This document shows positions 1 through 14,724 of a stretch of 64,000 nucleotides of DNA, one piece after another. The translations under genes were made by a program, and so were the position numbers. Below the pieces are notes generated by a model. The model was not told where the DNA came from, did not search any database, and saw only the letters and a program-made list of their open reading frames with translations. The DNA is taken from positions 372,001 to 436,000 of the forward strand of contig NZ_OY762015.1 of the NCBI RefSeq assembly GCF_963665055.1, read 5' to 3'. The stretch's first letter is position 1, and each line of letters opens with the position of its first letter. The stretch comes from an uncultured Methanobacterium sp. GTDB lineage: Archaea; Methanobacteriota; Methanobacteria; Methanobacteriales; Methanobacteriaceae.

Positions 1-265
1 TTGTATAAAAATAACCATTTTTCTAAAATTTTTCTAAAAATAAGTGTTTTTCTTAATAAATGAATGCTTTTTAGTAATGACTGTTTTTTAATATTGACTG
101 CTTTTGAATTTATTATATCCTTTTTTTATTCCTCACAATTGGTCTCTGGAATGGAAAACCCGCCCTTTTCTACTTTTTGCATACTTATTCCAGTAATAGC
201 AGGGGAAACACTAAAATAGTAACAAAAACATAAAATAATTAAGAGTAAGTACTAAATAGTATCCC

Positions 266-272
266 AAGGAGG
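266..272 (+). promoter_or_regulatory. Ribosome binding site deciding the DUF460 gene start
   Basis: AAGGAGG lies seven bases before an in-frame CTG at 280. No ATG occurs in frame before 391, and translation from 391 would cut the conserved N-terminal GLDPG motif in two. The site therefore supports a start at 280. Confidence 0.55.
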
Positions 273-279
273 AAATCGT

Positions 280-1854
280 CTGGTTCACCGGTACCCTCAA
301 AATTTTAAAGAAAAACTCATTTTAAATAAACATGGGCAGCCAGTAGCTCCCAAAGGTCAAAGGGGGATTATAGTAGGGCTTGATCCTGGAATGACTGTAG
401 GGGTGGCTATTCTTGATCTTTCAGGTGAAATATTAAATGTGAATAGTTTTAAAGAAGCTTCTCGTGCTGATATAACCAAACACATCATCAGTTTTGGGAG
501 AACAGTTCTGGTTGCTACTGATGTTCACCAAACTCCTAAAATGGTGAGAAAAATGGCAACAGCCCTCAATTCTAAGGTATACGCTCCATACAAAGACCTG
601 GCAGTTAGTGCCAAGTACGAGATGGTGGATGATTACATTTACTCCAATGATAACCGCCAAGCAATATCCAGATCCCGGGGCATTGGGTCTGATTTGATAC
701 CACAGAATGCTCATGAAAGAGATGCACTTGCTGCAGCCATCCAGGGGTATAAAAAGCACCAGAAAAAACTGGAACACATTGAAAGAAGAACTTTGAATCT
801 GGACATGCCACCGGAATTAATTGATGAAGTAAAAATCATGGTCATAAATGAAGTTCCAATTACCAAGGCCATAAACGATACTCTGGAAAAATTACAACAT
901 CCAATTAATTCATCCAAAACGGATAAAGGGACTCCTACATCCAATAATGGTAATACAGGAGATAACCCGAATACAATAGATAACATGACTCATAAAATGA
1001 ACAAAGAGGTTCATAATAAGGATAATATAGAAATTAAACTATTTGAAGTTGCTAAAGAAGAAAATATTAAAATTACTGAACTTTCCGATAATTACAGTGA
1101 AGATTATCCTGATAAAGATGCTTCTCTGATTATTTCTGGATTAAAAAATAAATTAAAATCACAGGAGAAGCAGATCAGGAATTTACAGAATAAAAACAGG
1201 ATACTGGAAGATGATCTCCAGAGTTTTCAACATGAAATATCCCATCTGGAAAGCAAAATTGAAAGATTGCAATATCAGTATTCTCAGAACATTTTACATC
1301 AAAAAGAAATTACCACTAAACAATCGATCATCCGGGGCCTCCAGGAAAAATACAACGATCAAAAAGCTTTAAATAAAAATTTGACTGACCAATTGGAATC
1401 CATAAAACGAATAAGGGCCATGGAACTTTCCAGGGAAGCATCTCCCGTTAAAATCATAGAATCCTTTTCAAAAGATTCCATAAGGGAAGCAACAGGGGCC
1501 TGGAATATAAAAAAAGGTGATGTGGTTATGCTGAGAAGTTCAGAGGGAGGAGGTTCTCAGACAGCATCATTACTGGTTCACTTAAAAGTCAAAGCAGTTA
1601 TAACCACAGATAAAATGTCTCACCAGGCTAGAAGTGAATTTGAAAGAAATATGGTTCCCCTAATCCCACTGGAAACTGTGGATTTAAAAATGTCTGATGA
1701 TTTTGCAGTTATAATATCCAGTGATCTGGATAGAGAAATAAAAAAATGGGAAAAGAATCAGGAAGACAAAAGGAAAAAAGAAGAAACTAACAAGCTTTTA
1801 AAGATCATGGATGATTATAGGTCTAAAAGAAGAAGATCTCCCCATAACTTTTAG
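280..1854 (+). CDS. DUF460 family protein (RNase H-like fold plus coiled coil)
   Basis: Archaeal protein of the DUF460 family; its biochemical role is not established. The N-terminus carries a GLDPGMTVG motif like the first strand of RNase H-fold nuclease/ATPase domains. A long Lys/Glu-rich coiled coil fills roughly residues 280-380, and a small globular C-terminal domain follows. The first ATG is at 391 but lies inside the conserved motif. The reading frame is open upstream, and a strong Shine-Dalgarno sequence precedes a CTG at 280, giving about 524 residues. The codon for residue 1 is thus non-standard, and GUU at 283 cannot be excluded. It stands alone, with AT-rich spacers on both sides. 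The family call is fairly secure from the motif and layout; function is unknown. Confidence 0.75.
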   Translation: MVHRYPQNFKEKLILNKHGQPVAPKGQRGIIVGLDPGMTVGVAILDLSGEILNVNSFKEASRADITKHIISFGRTVLVATDVHQTPKMVRKMATALNSKVYAPYKDLAVSAKYEMVDDYIYSNDNRQAISRSRGIGSDLIPQNAHERDALAAAIQGYKKHQKKLEHIERRTLNLDMPPELIDEVKIMVINEVPITKAINDTLEKLQHPINSSKTDKGTPTSNNGNTGDNPNTIDNMTHKMNKEVHNKDNIEIKLFEVAKEENIKITELSDNYSEDYPDKDASLIISGLKNKLKSQEKQIRNLQNKNRILEDDLQSFQHEISHLESKIERLQYQYSQNILHQKEITTKQSIIRGLQEKYNDQKALNKNLTDQLESIKRIRAMELSREASPVKIIESFSKDSIREATGAWNIKKGDVVMLRSSEGGGSQTASLLVHLKVKAVITTDKMSHQARSEFERNMVPLIPLETVDLKMSDDFAVIISSDLDREIKKWEKNQEDKRKKEETNKLLKIMDDYRSKRRRSPHNF

Positions 1855-2245
1855 ATTTTAAATCAATTTATGCATTAATTTAGAGTAAGACTTGGTCTGG
1901 ATAGTATGACGTGATCAAGAAAGTAAAACTATTGATATTTAAGGATGATAGTAAGACTTGGTCTAGATGGTAAAATTTTGATATTAATGATGGTATAAGA
2001 TTTAATTTTGATTTTATAACTTAATCTGAATATTACGGATAATGTTGGTTAATCTGCAAAAATGGCTTAATTTAGATGATTAATAACCCACCTGTTTAAT
2101 GAAATTTTCAAAGAATTTTAATTTCAATGATTTTTAATTAATTAATATCATTTATATTTAAATAACATCAACTTAATACATTCAATATCAACAATACATT
2201 GATTTAACCTTTTTAATATCATACTAAGGATGGTTGAGGATTTAA
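1855..2245. other. AT-rich spacer with a degenerate direct repeat
   Basis: No gene seen. A 23-base unit beginning AGTAAGACTTGGTCT occurs at 1884 and again at 1950 with two mismatches. The rest is AT-rich sequence that must hold the wecB promoter. Confidence 0.6.
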
Positions 2246-3568
2246 ATGAAGATAGCGTTTATAATAGGCACCAGGCCTGAAATCATCAAAATGTCCCCTT
2301 TAATCGATGAAGTGGATAAAAGGGGAATAGATTATGTTTTAATACACACTGGTCAGCATTACGATTTCGAAATGTCCCAGCAGTTTTTCCTAGACCTGGA
2401 ACTCAAAGAACCTGATTATAACATCGGAGTAGGCTCAGATTCACATGGGAAACAAACTGCGGTAATGATGGAAGGGATTGAAGAAGTTCTCCTTTCTGAA
2501 AAACCAGACATCGTCCTGGTCCAGGGTGATACCAATGCAGTTTTAGCCGGGGCCCTGGTGGCAGCTAAGTTACACATAGCAGTAGGACATGTAGAGGCTG
2601 GACTTCGCTCCTATGATAAAACCATGCCCGAAGAGATAAACCGTATGGTGGCAGATGTCTGCACCAACCTCTTTTTTGTACCAACAGAAGATACAGCCAT
2701 AAACCTGATCTTTGAGGGAATAAATCCTAAGGATATTTTCATCACTGGCAATACCGTGGTAGATGCCTGCTACCGAAACCTCAAAATAGCCAGTAAAAGT
2801 TCCAATATCATGTCCAAGCTGGAAGTGGAAGGTGACATTTTATCGTTAACCCTACACCGTGCAGAGAATGTTGATGACCGTGAAAGATTAGGGAACATTG
2901 TTAAATCTCTCCTTAATATTAAGGGACTTACCATTGTTTTCCCGGTACACCCACGTACTGTGAAAACCCTCAAAGAATTTGGAATGTACTCCCAGCTTGA
3001 AGAGGCCCCTCACATTCAGATGATTAAACCAATTGGATACCTTGATTTTTTGATCCTCCAGTCAAATTCAAAGATAATGATAACTGATTCTGGGGGAATC
3101 CAGGAAGAAGCCATAACTCTTAATGTGCCCTGCCTTACTCTCAGGTACAACACTGAACGCCCGGAAACAGTTCATGCGGGTGGTAACATCCTGGTGGGAT
3201 CAAACACAGAAAAAATAACCGGTAATGTTGCCAAACTGCTGGCAGATAACAAGATATACCAAAAAATGAAGGACGCAACCAATCCCTATGGTGATGGTAC
3301 TGCTTCAGAACAGATCATTGATGCTATTCAAGATGCATATAACCACGGAAAACTGGAAATCCAACCTCCTGAAACCATTGCTGGGGGGCAGTCAAAAAAA
3401 TTACTAGCAGTGGATGAAGAAGCCACTGTAGAGGAATTTGAGGCTAAAAACCCAGATATTACTATAAATATTGTATTTGATGGTGTTAACCCCCAATTTC
3501 CAAGTTCTGACCTTTTTATCAAAGGTAAAACAATAATGGTTTCCAAATCAGATTCTGTTGATTTTTAA
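2246..3568 (+). CDS. wecB: UDP-N-acetylglucosamine 2-epimerase with C-terminal extension
   Basis: Non-hydrolysing epimerase that converts UDP-GlcNAc to UDP-ManNAc in the cytosol, feeding surface polysaccharide or glycan synthesis. The family signatures are visible: GTRPEIIKM at the N-terminus, TGQHYD near residue 36, QGDTN near 90, GHVEAGLRS near 115, and TDSGGIQEEA near 280. The enzyme normally ends near 365 residues. This one has 440, with an extra acidic tail of about 75 residues after residue 365 that resembles nothing I recognise. The partner dehydrogenase wecC follows after a 428-base spacer, so the two may be transcribed separately. Identity is secure; the role of the tail is unknown. 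Confidence 0.93.
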   Translation: MKIAFIIGTRPEIIKMSPLIDEVDKRGIDYVLIHTGQHYDFEMSQQFFLDLELKEPDYNIGVGSDSHGKQTAVMMEGIEEVLLSEKPDIVLVQGDTNAVLAGALVAAKLHIAVGHVEAGLRSYDKTMPEEINRMVADVCTNLFFVPTEDTAINLIFEGINPKDIFITGNTVVDACYRNLKIASKSSNIMSKLEVEGDILSLTLHRAENVDDRERLGNIVKSLLNIKGLTIVFPVHPRTVKTLKEFGMYSQLEEAPHIQMIKPIGYLDFLILQSNSKIMITDSGGIQEEAITLNVPCLTLRYNTERPETVHAGGNILVGSNTEKITGNVAKLLADNKIYQKMKDATNPYGDGTASEQIIDAIQDAYNHGKLEIQPPETIAGGQSKKLLAVDEEATVEEFEAKNPDITINIVFDGVNPQFPSSDLFIKGKTIMVSKSDSVDF

Positions 3569-5294
<1,726 letters not shown>

Positions 5295-5298
<4 letters not shown>

Positions 5299-6308
5299 AT
5301 CTTTTAATTTTCGAATATGCCAGTGCACTGGGGATCAAAGACCCTTCTTTAGCTGCTGAAGGTAAAGCAATGCTCCGTGGTCTTACCTGTGACCTGGAAT
5401 CTTTACCTGCCAGTTACCTCATATCCAAAAATATAGATGCCATTGAAGGAAGCAAGTGCAAACCAATAGTCATAGAGGAGGATATTGGGGGCTGGATTTC
5501 GGATAATATCTCTCAGTTTGATTTTTGTTTACCTATAGCCCCTGAAGAAGACTTCATACTTTGTGGATTAACACGGTTAATTGAGAAAAATGGTGTTCAG
5601 GTAGTGGGATCAGATTCAGATGCAGTACGCATTTGTTCAGATAAATACCTCACCTACAGCCTCCTCAAAGATAAGGTGTCAGTGATCCCAACCCACAGGG
5701 TTTCATGGGAAGATACTGGACTCTACTGTCCAGGAATTTCAGGCGATAAAAAGGTGGTAAAACCTGCAGATGGTGTTTCATGTTCTGCGGTACAGATTGT
5801 GGATTCTGAAGACTCTTTTAAAAATGCTACCCGGAAAGTGAGAGAAGTTACCAGCCTTCCCTACTTCCTGGTGCAGGATTACATTGAAGGAGTAAGTGCC
5901 AGTGTAAGTTTACTTACCAACGGTAAAAAAGCCATTCCACTCAGTTTAAATCAACAGAATATCTCCATAAAAGAGGGTATCATAAATTATAATGGGGGGA
6001 AAGTTCCCATGACCCATCCCATGGAGAATGAAGCCAAAAAAATAGCTAAAAAAGCAGTTGAATCTATCCCCGGATTAAAAGGTTACGTGGGAGTTGATGT
6101 GATCATGGGTGATGGACAGGTTCATCTGGTGGAGATTAACTCTCGAGTAACCACTCCTTACGTGGCCCTAAGAAACATGCTCAGTTTTAATTTAGGCAAA
6201 GCCATGATTCAGGCCGTGCAGGGAGAACTTCCCAGAGAATTCAGCCTGGAAAGAGAGATAGAAATCCAGAAAACTGGGAATCGACTCCATTTAAAGGTAA
6301 TAAGTTGA
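5295..6308 (+). CDS. mfnD: Tyramine--L-glutamate ligase (ATP-grasp), methanofuran biosynthesis
   Basis: ATP-grasp ligase, by family knowledge adding glutamate to tyramine during methanofuran side-chain assembly. The N-terminal segment, the KVVKPADG nucleotide-binding strand near residue 155, the QDYIEG segment near 195 and the metal-binding VEINSR near 278 fit an ATP-grasp fold of normal length (337 residues). The start is a TTG overlapping the wecC stop. The next gene, 32 bases downstream, is the other late methanofuran gene, mfnF, which supports the assignment over a generic carboxylate-amine ligase. Confidence 0.85.
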
Positions 6309-6340
6309 AAATAGGAAATTTTCTTTATAAAGGTGATTAA

Positions 6341-7363
6341 TTGAAAATTGCAGGTTTTGATATAGGAGGAGCAAACACCGACCTGGCTGTGGTCGAATTT
6401 GATGAAAAAGGAAATATTCTCAATATAAGAACAGATTTCCGTTATCTTCCCATGTGGATTAAAAAACATGAACTTTCCAAGACTCTCCTGGAACTTTTAG
6501 GCAATGATATTGATGATATTGATGCAGTTGGTATTTCCATGACTGCAGAACTTGCTGATAGCTACCAAAACAAGAGTGAGGGGGTTCTGGATATTTCCAC
6601 CAGAGTTATGGAAACATTCGACCTGCCAGTTGCTTTTGTGGGTCTTAATGGTATGATGGATTATGATGCTGTGAAAGGGAATCCCATGGAACTGGCTGCT
6701 GCTAACTGGATTGCAACGGCTCCATTAGCTGCTTATATGGCTCCGGATTGTATATTTATAGACACCGGAAGTACCACCACAGATATAATTCCCATAAAAA
6801 ATGGTGTAGAATGCGCTAAGGGAAGAACAGATCTCCAAAGGCTTGCAACCGGTGAATTAGTTTACACTGGCACCCTCCGCACCAACGTGGCAACCATTGT
6901 GGATAAAGTACCACTCGGAGATGATTGGGTGCGCACAGCATCAGAACTTTTTGCAGTAACTGCGGATGTGCACCTGGTTCTTGAAAACATCACCAGAGAA
7001 GATTACACCTCTGAAACTCCTGATGGGGAGGATAATTCCAGGGAAAATTCCCTTTTAAGATTGTCACGGGTTGTATGTGGAGATCTGGATTTACTGAGTC
7101 ATGATGAAGTTGTGAGCATTGCACAGTTCATCTACCAGAAACAGGTAGAACAGGTGGCCGAAGCCCTTAAAGAAGTCAGTGAAAGGGAAGGTATAGAACT
7201 GGTAATTGCAACAGGGCTGGGAATGAACATAATCGGAAGTGAAGCTGCAAAACTACAGGGACTGGAGGTTAGGACCATGGAAGAAATCCTCACCCCTGAT
7301 GATTGTGTGGTGGCACCAGCAGTGGGAACCGCCCTTCTCATGGAGAAGTTTCTTAGTACTTGA
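6341..7363 (+). CDS. mfnF: MfnF-like protein, (aminomethyl)furan-tyramine coupling in methanofuran biosynthesis
   Basis: Member of the hydantoinase/oxoprolinase-like ASKHA family, long annotated as an H4MPT-linked C1 transfer pathway protein and later identified as MfnF. MfnF joins the activated aminomethylfuran to the tyramine-glutamate unit. Visible: FDIGGANTDLA at the N-terminus (phosphate-binding loop), IDTGSTTTDI near residue 140 (second phosphate loop), and GLGMN near 290. Translation starts at TTG preceded by AAGGTG. It probably shares a transcript with mfnD. Two copies of a 42-bp repeat follow the stop codon. Confidence 0.85.
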   Translation: MKIAGFDIGGANTDLAVVEFDEKGNILNIRTDFRYLPMWIKKHELSKTLLELLGNDIDDIDAVGISMTAELADSYQNKSEGVLDISTRVMETFDLPVAFVGLNGMMDYDAVKGNPMELAAANWIATAPLAAYMAPDCIFIDTGSTTTDIIPIKNGVECAKGRTDLQRLATGELVYTGTLRTNVATIVDKVPLGDDWVRTASELFAVTADVHLVLENITREDYTSETPDGEDNSRENSLLRLSRVVCGDLDLLSHDEVVSIAQFIYQKQVEQVAEALKEVSEREGIELVIATGLGMNIIGSEAAKLQGLEVRTMEEILTPDDCVVAPAVGTALLMEKFLST

Positions 7364-7380
7364 AAACAAAATCTAGACGG

Positions 7381-7475
7381 TTTAAATATAAATTTAGGCT
7401 GTTGAAACATTAATCTTGGCTGTTTAAATATAAATTTAGGTTGTTGAAACATTAATCTTGGCTGTTAAAACATAA
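7381..7475. repeat. 42-bp tandem repeat, about 2.2 copies
   Basis: The unit starting TTTAAATATAAATTTAGG recurs at 7381 and 7423 with a partial third copy from 7465. Copies differ by only one or two bases. It lies just behind mfnF, in non-coding sequence. Confidence 0.8.
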
Positions 7476-7578
7476 TTTTTAAGTTTTGAAAAATTAGTGG
7501 GGGAGGGCAAATTTCACTCAGTATAGGTTGAAATCTTGGTATAAACTTGTAAATTGAAATTCACAGGGTCATGGTTCT

Positions 7579-8262
7579 ATGAGAAAGAGTTTAATAATTG
7601 GAGTTATAATACTGGTGCTCTTAGCTGCTTTTTTATTTGCTAACTCAAGTCAGCATTCTATTTTAGGCTCCAACCAACAGGGATACGTTACTAAAGAGGT
7701 TTACTCTCATTATGGTAATTCGTCTGTAAAGATTGCAGTGATAACCGGCATGCATCCACGTGAGAACCTCTCCACCAACCTGGTGCCCAAGGTAGTGAAA
7801 GTTTTTGCCTTACTTAACAATGTAGAGATGGTTGATTACCATGTCACTGTAACTGACCAGCCAGATGACTTTGATGTTGGCAGAAGCAATGGCCAGGACC
7901 TGGTTGAACAGTATGCCATTCCAGATATTAAAAAATCAGATTACCAGCTGGTTATCATCGCCCATGACCATGAAAAGGGTTATGGTGATGGATATTACAT
8001 AGCTACCCCCACCCATGATAACAAATCAGTCACTCTGGGTGAAGCAGTTCACCAGTTACTGCCTGCCTTTAACTATTACCCTGGTTCATCCAGCACCCGC
8101 GAGAAGAGCACTTCCATATCCCAAGTGGATCGACCTTTAACCAATGCAGGGTATCCGGTTTTTGTATACGAAATTCCAGAGTGGAATACTGAACTAGAAG
8201 CAGGACAAATGACATACCAGCTTTTCAGTGCCAGTTTTAAAGCTATTCTAGCTTCCCATTAA
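7579..8262 (+). CDS. Membrane-anchored or secreted M14-peptidase-like protein
   Basis: 227 residues. Residues 4-22 form a hydrophobic signal peptide or anchor, so the rest should be outside the membrane. The body looks like a short zinc carboxypeptidase (M14/AstE) fold. ITGMHPREN near residue 57 has the His-x-x-Glu pair used for zinc in that family, IIAHDHEKGY lies in the middle, and YEIPEW near the C-terminus could hold the catalytic Glu. The third zinc ligand is not obvious, so activity is uncertain. It is monocistronic between AT-rich spacers. I recognise no closer family. Confidence 0.6.
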   Translation: MRKSLIIGVIILVLLAAFLFANSSQHSILGSNQQGYVTKEVYSHYGNSSVKIAVITGMHPRENLSTNLVPKVVKVFALLNNVEMVDYHVTVTDQPDDFDVGRSNGQDLVEQYAIPDIKKSDYQLVIIAHDHEKGYGDGYYIATPTHDNKSVTLGEAVHQLLPAFNYYPGSSSTREKSTSISQVDRPLTNAGYPVFVYEIPEWNTELEAGQMTYQLFSASFKAILASH

Positions 8263-8577
8263 CAGGGAATAAAGATCATTAAACAATACGTCTAAACAAT
8301 ACGTCTAAAAAGATCAAAAGAATCATATGGAAATTAATCATATGGAAATTTAATGGAAGTTATATCTGGAAGTTTAACTCATTAATTTAAAAGTACTATA
8401 AAAAAATTGATGGAAATGTGTACTTTAAAAATATTATATTTTAGGAAAAGTTATTAAAAAAGAAGGGGGGAATAGTGGGGAGGCCTAAAATCATTGGTGT
8501 AACTTTTTATCAGTGTATAACTGCTAATATCTTGATGTAATCAGGATATAACCAATATTATAGTTGTATTCAACATA
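8263..8577. other. Convergent spacer with short direct repeats
   Basis: No gene seen. A 15-base unit containing AAACAATACGTCT is doubled near 8281, and ATCATATGGAAATT is doubled near 8322. It separates two convergent genes, so it should hold terminators for both. Confidence 0.5.
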
Positions 8578-9208
<631 letters not shown>

Positions 9209-9303
9209 TAACCATAAATACTATATGCTAGTTGAAATCCTCAATATTTGTTAAGGATAATAGTTGACGTATAAACCTGAAAATTCAATACAATATAGGT
9301 GAG

Positions 9304-10782
<1,479 letters not shown>

Positions 10783-10809
10783 AATTAGCGAAGTTTACTA
10801 AGAACAAAG

Positions 10810-10846
10810 TATCTTAACAGTTAAAAATAATCTAACTGTTAAGATA
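10810..10846. repeat. Perfect inverted repeat behind tes
   Basis: Fourteen-base arms TATCTTAACAGTTA and TAACTGTTAAGATA flank a nine-base loop, 28 bases after the tes stop codon. It could fold in RNA or bind a dimeric protein. It is not followed by a T-run. Confidence 0.6.
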
Positions 10847-10936
10847 AGTTCTTTAAGCCTGCTAAGAATAAAGTTCTCTTAACTTCCATGATTAGAGTTC
10901 TTTAAACACTCAAAAAAAATAAATCTGGTAGCAGAA

Positions 10937-11923
<987 letters not shown>

Positions 11924-12169
11924 ACTATTTAAATAGTAGGTTTAGTTTGTTTAATCAACAGATTTATTATTGCAAAAATCAAATTTTCATAGGATAGGTA
12001 CAATAACATATCACTCAATTAAAAAAATTTATAACAATTAATAAAAAATTGTTTTTTAAAACAGTATTTTTTTAAAACTGTTAATTGATGAAAAATCATT
12101 CAATCATTCAATATTCAAAAATGGTTAGTTAAGGAAAATAATATAAAAAAAATCATTCTGCTGGTAATT

Positions 12170-12595
12170 ATGAAAAAGGAAATAAAGGGTAAAGTTTGGA
12201 AGTTCAGGGATAGTATAGACACCGATGTGATAATACCTGGACGATACTTGAGAACTTTCAGTTTAGATGAGTTGGCAAGTCATGTTATGGAAGGTGAGAA
12301 TTCTGAATTTGCCAAAAATGTTGAAAAGGGTGATATCATTGTGGCTGGATGGAATTTCGGTTGTGGTTCCTCCAGGGAACAGGCCCCTGTAGCCTTAAAA
12401 CATGCAGGTGTAGATGCGATTGTGGCCAGGTCCTTTGCACGAATATTTTACCGTAACGCTATAAATGTGGGTTTACCAGTCATAGTGGCAGATATTGAAG
12501 CAGATGAAGGAGATCAGCTTCAAATTGATCTGGAAGAAGGAATAATCCAAGAATCTCTCCACGGGAAAAAGCTGCCATATACAACCATTCCATAA
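12170..12595 (+). CDS. leuD: 3-isopropylmalate/homoaconitate dehydratase small subunit, 3' end frameshifted
   Basis: Aconitase-family swivel-domain subunit that pairs with a LeuC/HacA-type large subunit in leucine or coenzyme B (2-oxosuberate) synthesis. DTDVIIPGRYL at the N-terminus and GCGSSREQAP near residue 64 are the family signatures. The frame stops after LPYTTIP at 141 residues, about 25 short of the family. One frame over, 12597-12680 continues as FMLGILQDGGLVPHYL, the expected C-terminus. A single extra base within 12593-12596 explains the break. This is either a real mutation or a sequence error. HacB and LeuD cannot be told apart by eye. Confidence 0.85.
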   Translation: MKKEIKGKVWKFRDSIDTDVIIPGRYLRTFSLDELASHVMEGENSEFAKNVEKGDIIVAGWNFGCGSSREQAPVALKHAGVDAIVARSFARIFYRNAINVGLPVIVADIEADEGDQLQIDLEEGIIQESLHGKKLPYTTIP

Positions 12596-12770
12596 TTTCA
12601 TGCTGGGAATACTACAGGATGGGGGTTTAGTCCCGCATTATTTACATAATAAGCAAGATACCAATCCGGATGTACTTTAATTAAATGAAATTTATGTAAT
12701 TTTTAATTTTTGCAGAGTCTCATTCCCATTATTCTATTCCAACTAAATTTTCATTATACTACTATTATTA

Positions 12771-12930
12771 ACTTCTAAACTAAATCTAATATACTAATAT
12801 TTTAACTTCTAAACTAAATCTAATATACTAATATTTTAACTTCTAAACTAAATCTAATATACTAATATTTTAACTTCTAAACTAAATCTAATAAACTAAT
12901 ATTTTAACTACTAAATTAAATCAAATAATA
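12771..12930. repeat. 34-bp tandem repeat, about 4.6 copies
   Basis: Units beginning ACTTCTAAACTAAATC start at 12771, 12805, 12839 and 12873, with a diverged fifth from 12907. The first three are essentially identical. It lies in the spacer before the zinc finger gene; the rest of 12681-13071 is plain AT-rich sequence. Confidence 0.9.
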
Positions 12931-13068
12931 TAATATGATCAAAGTTCAAATTAATTAGTTCAATCAACTAAATTCCCATAAAATTCATATTTATACTATT
13001 CAAAATACAGAAAAATTGTTATAAAGTTTACAATATTTTTTTACTTATTTTGATAGAAGCGAGGAAAG

Positions 13069-13698
<630 letters not shown>

Positions 13699-13887
13699 GA
13701 ATGTTAAGAATAATAACAAGTTTAGCAAATCAAATTCGTCCCATCAATATCAGCAGAACTTCAGTCGGTTATTTCAGAAACTTAAGTTTCTCATTATCTA
13801 CATCTAAGTCATTTATTTGATATGGGTACTCATTTCTATGATGAGGGTACTCATTTATTGATGTGTACTCATTATATGGGTTAAAAC

Positions 13888-14571
13888 TTGGATTTTGAGA
13901 ATTTAAGTGGTTTTATGAAGGATGAAAGAGAAAAACTGGTGGAAAGGCTCTTTAGTCAGGGATACATAAGAACAGAAAAAGTAAAAAAAGCCATGCTTAA
14001 AGTTCCCCGTGAGGAATTCATGCCTCCGGAGAACAGTTCTCATGCTTACCTGGATCGCCCCTTCCCTATTGGGAAAGGTCAGACCATTTCTGCACCACAT
14101 ATGGTGGCAATTATCGCCGAAAAGTTGGAGCTAGAAGAAGGAATGAATATTCTGGAAATTGGAACTGGTTGGGGATATAACGCTGCGGTAATAGGGGAAA
14201 TTGTTGGTAAAAAAGGTCATGTATTCACCATAGAACGAATTCCATCCCTGGCAGAAAAGGCCAGAGAAAATCTGGAGAAAACAGGTTATTCTAATGTTGT
14301 AACGGTTATCGAAGGAGATGGAACCACAGGATATCCTGATAAAGCACCATACCATCGAATTTACGCAACAGCCAGCGCACCAAAAATTCCAGAACCCCTT
14401 AAAAAACAGCTGAAAATTGGTGGAAAACTGATAATACCCATGGGATCTGATTACTTCCAGGAACTGGTATCTGTTCTGCGAATTTCAGATGATGACTACC
14501 AGACCCGAAATCTGGGAGGAGTTATCTTTGTCCCAATGATAGGTCAACATGGCTGGCCTGAACAAGATTAA
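13888..14571 (+). CDS. pcm: Protein-L-isoaspartate O-methyltransferase
   Basis: SAM-dependent repair enzyme that methylates isoaspartyl residues in damaged proteins. KVPREEFMP, the family motif GKGQTISAPHMVA near residue 60, and the SAM-binding ILEIGTGWGYNAA near 90 are clear. The open frame begins with TTG at 13888. An ATG at 13915 gives a 218-residue protein of normal length and is an alternative start, since neither has a strong binding site. Confidence 0.92.
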   Translation: MDFENLSGFMKDEREKLVERLFSQGYIRTEKVKKAMLKVPREEFMPPENSSHAYLDRPFPIGKGQTISAPHMVAIIAEKLELEEGMNILEIGTGWGYNAAVIGEIVGKKGHVFTIERIPSLAEKARENLEKTGYSNVVTVIEGDGTTGYPDKAPYHRIYATASAPKIPEPLKKQLKIGGKLIIPMGSDYFQELVSVLRISDDDYQTRNLGGVIFVPMIGQHGWPEQD

Positions 14572-14724
14572 TAAGGACACAAAATATAACTAAATTTTAG
14601 TGATATTATTTTTATTTTAATCCCTTTTTTGAACATATCTCCAATAACATTTCTTAAATAATAAATAATTAAAACGCATCAATTGTATCAAAATATAAAA
14701 ATATTAAACTAAATCCTGATTAAC

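Noticed and set aside
12771..12930. CRISPR array candidate
   Set aside because: The repeated 34-bp units are directly adjacent with no unique spacers, so this is a plain tandem repeat.
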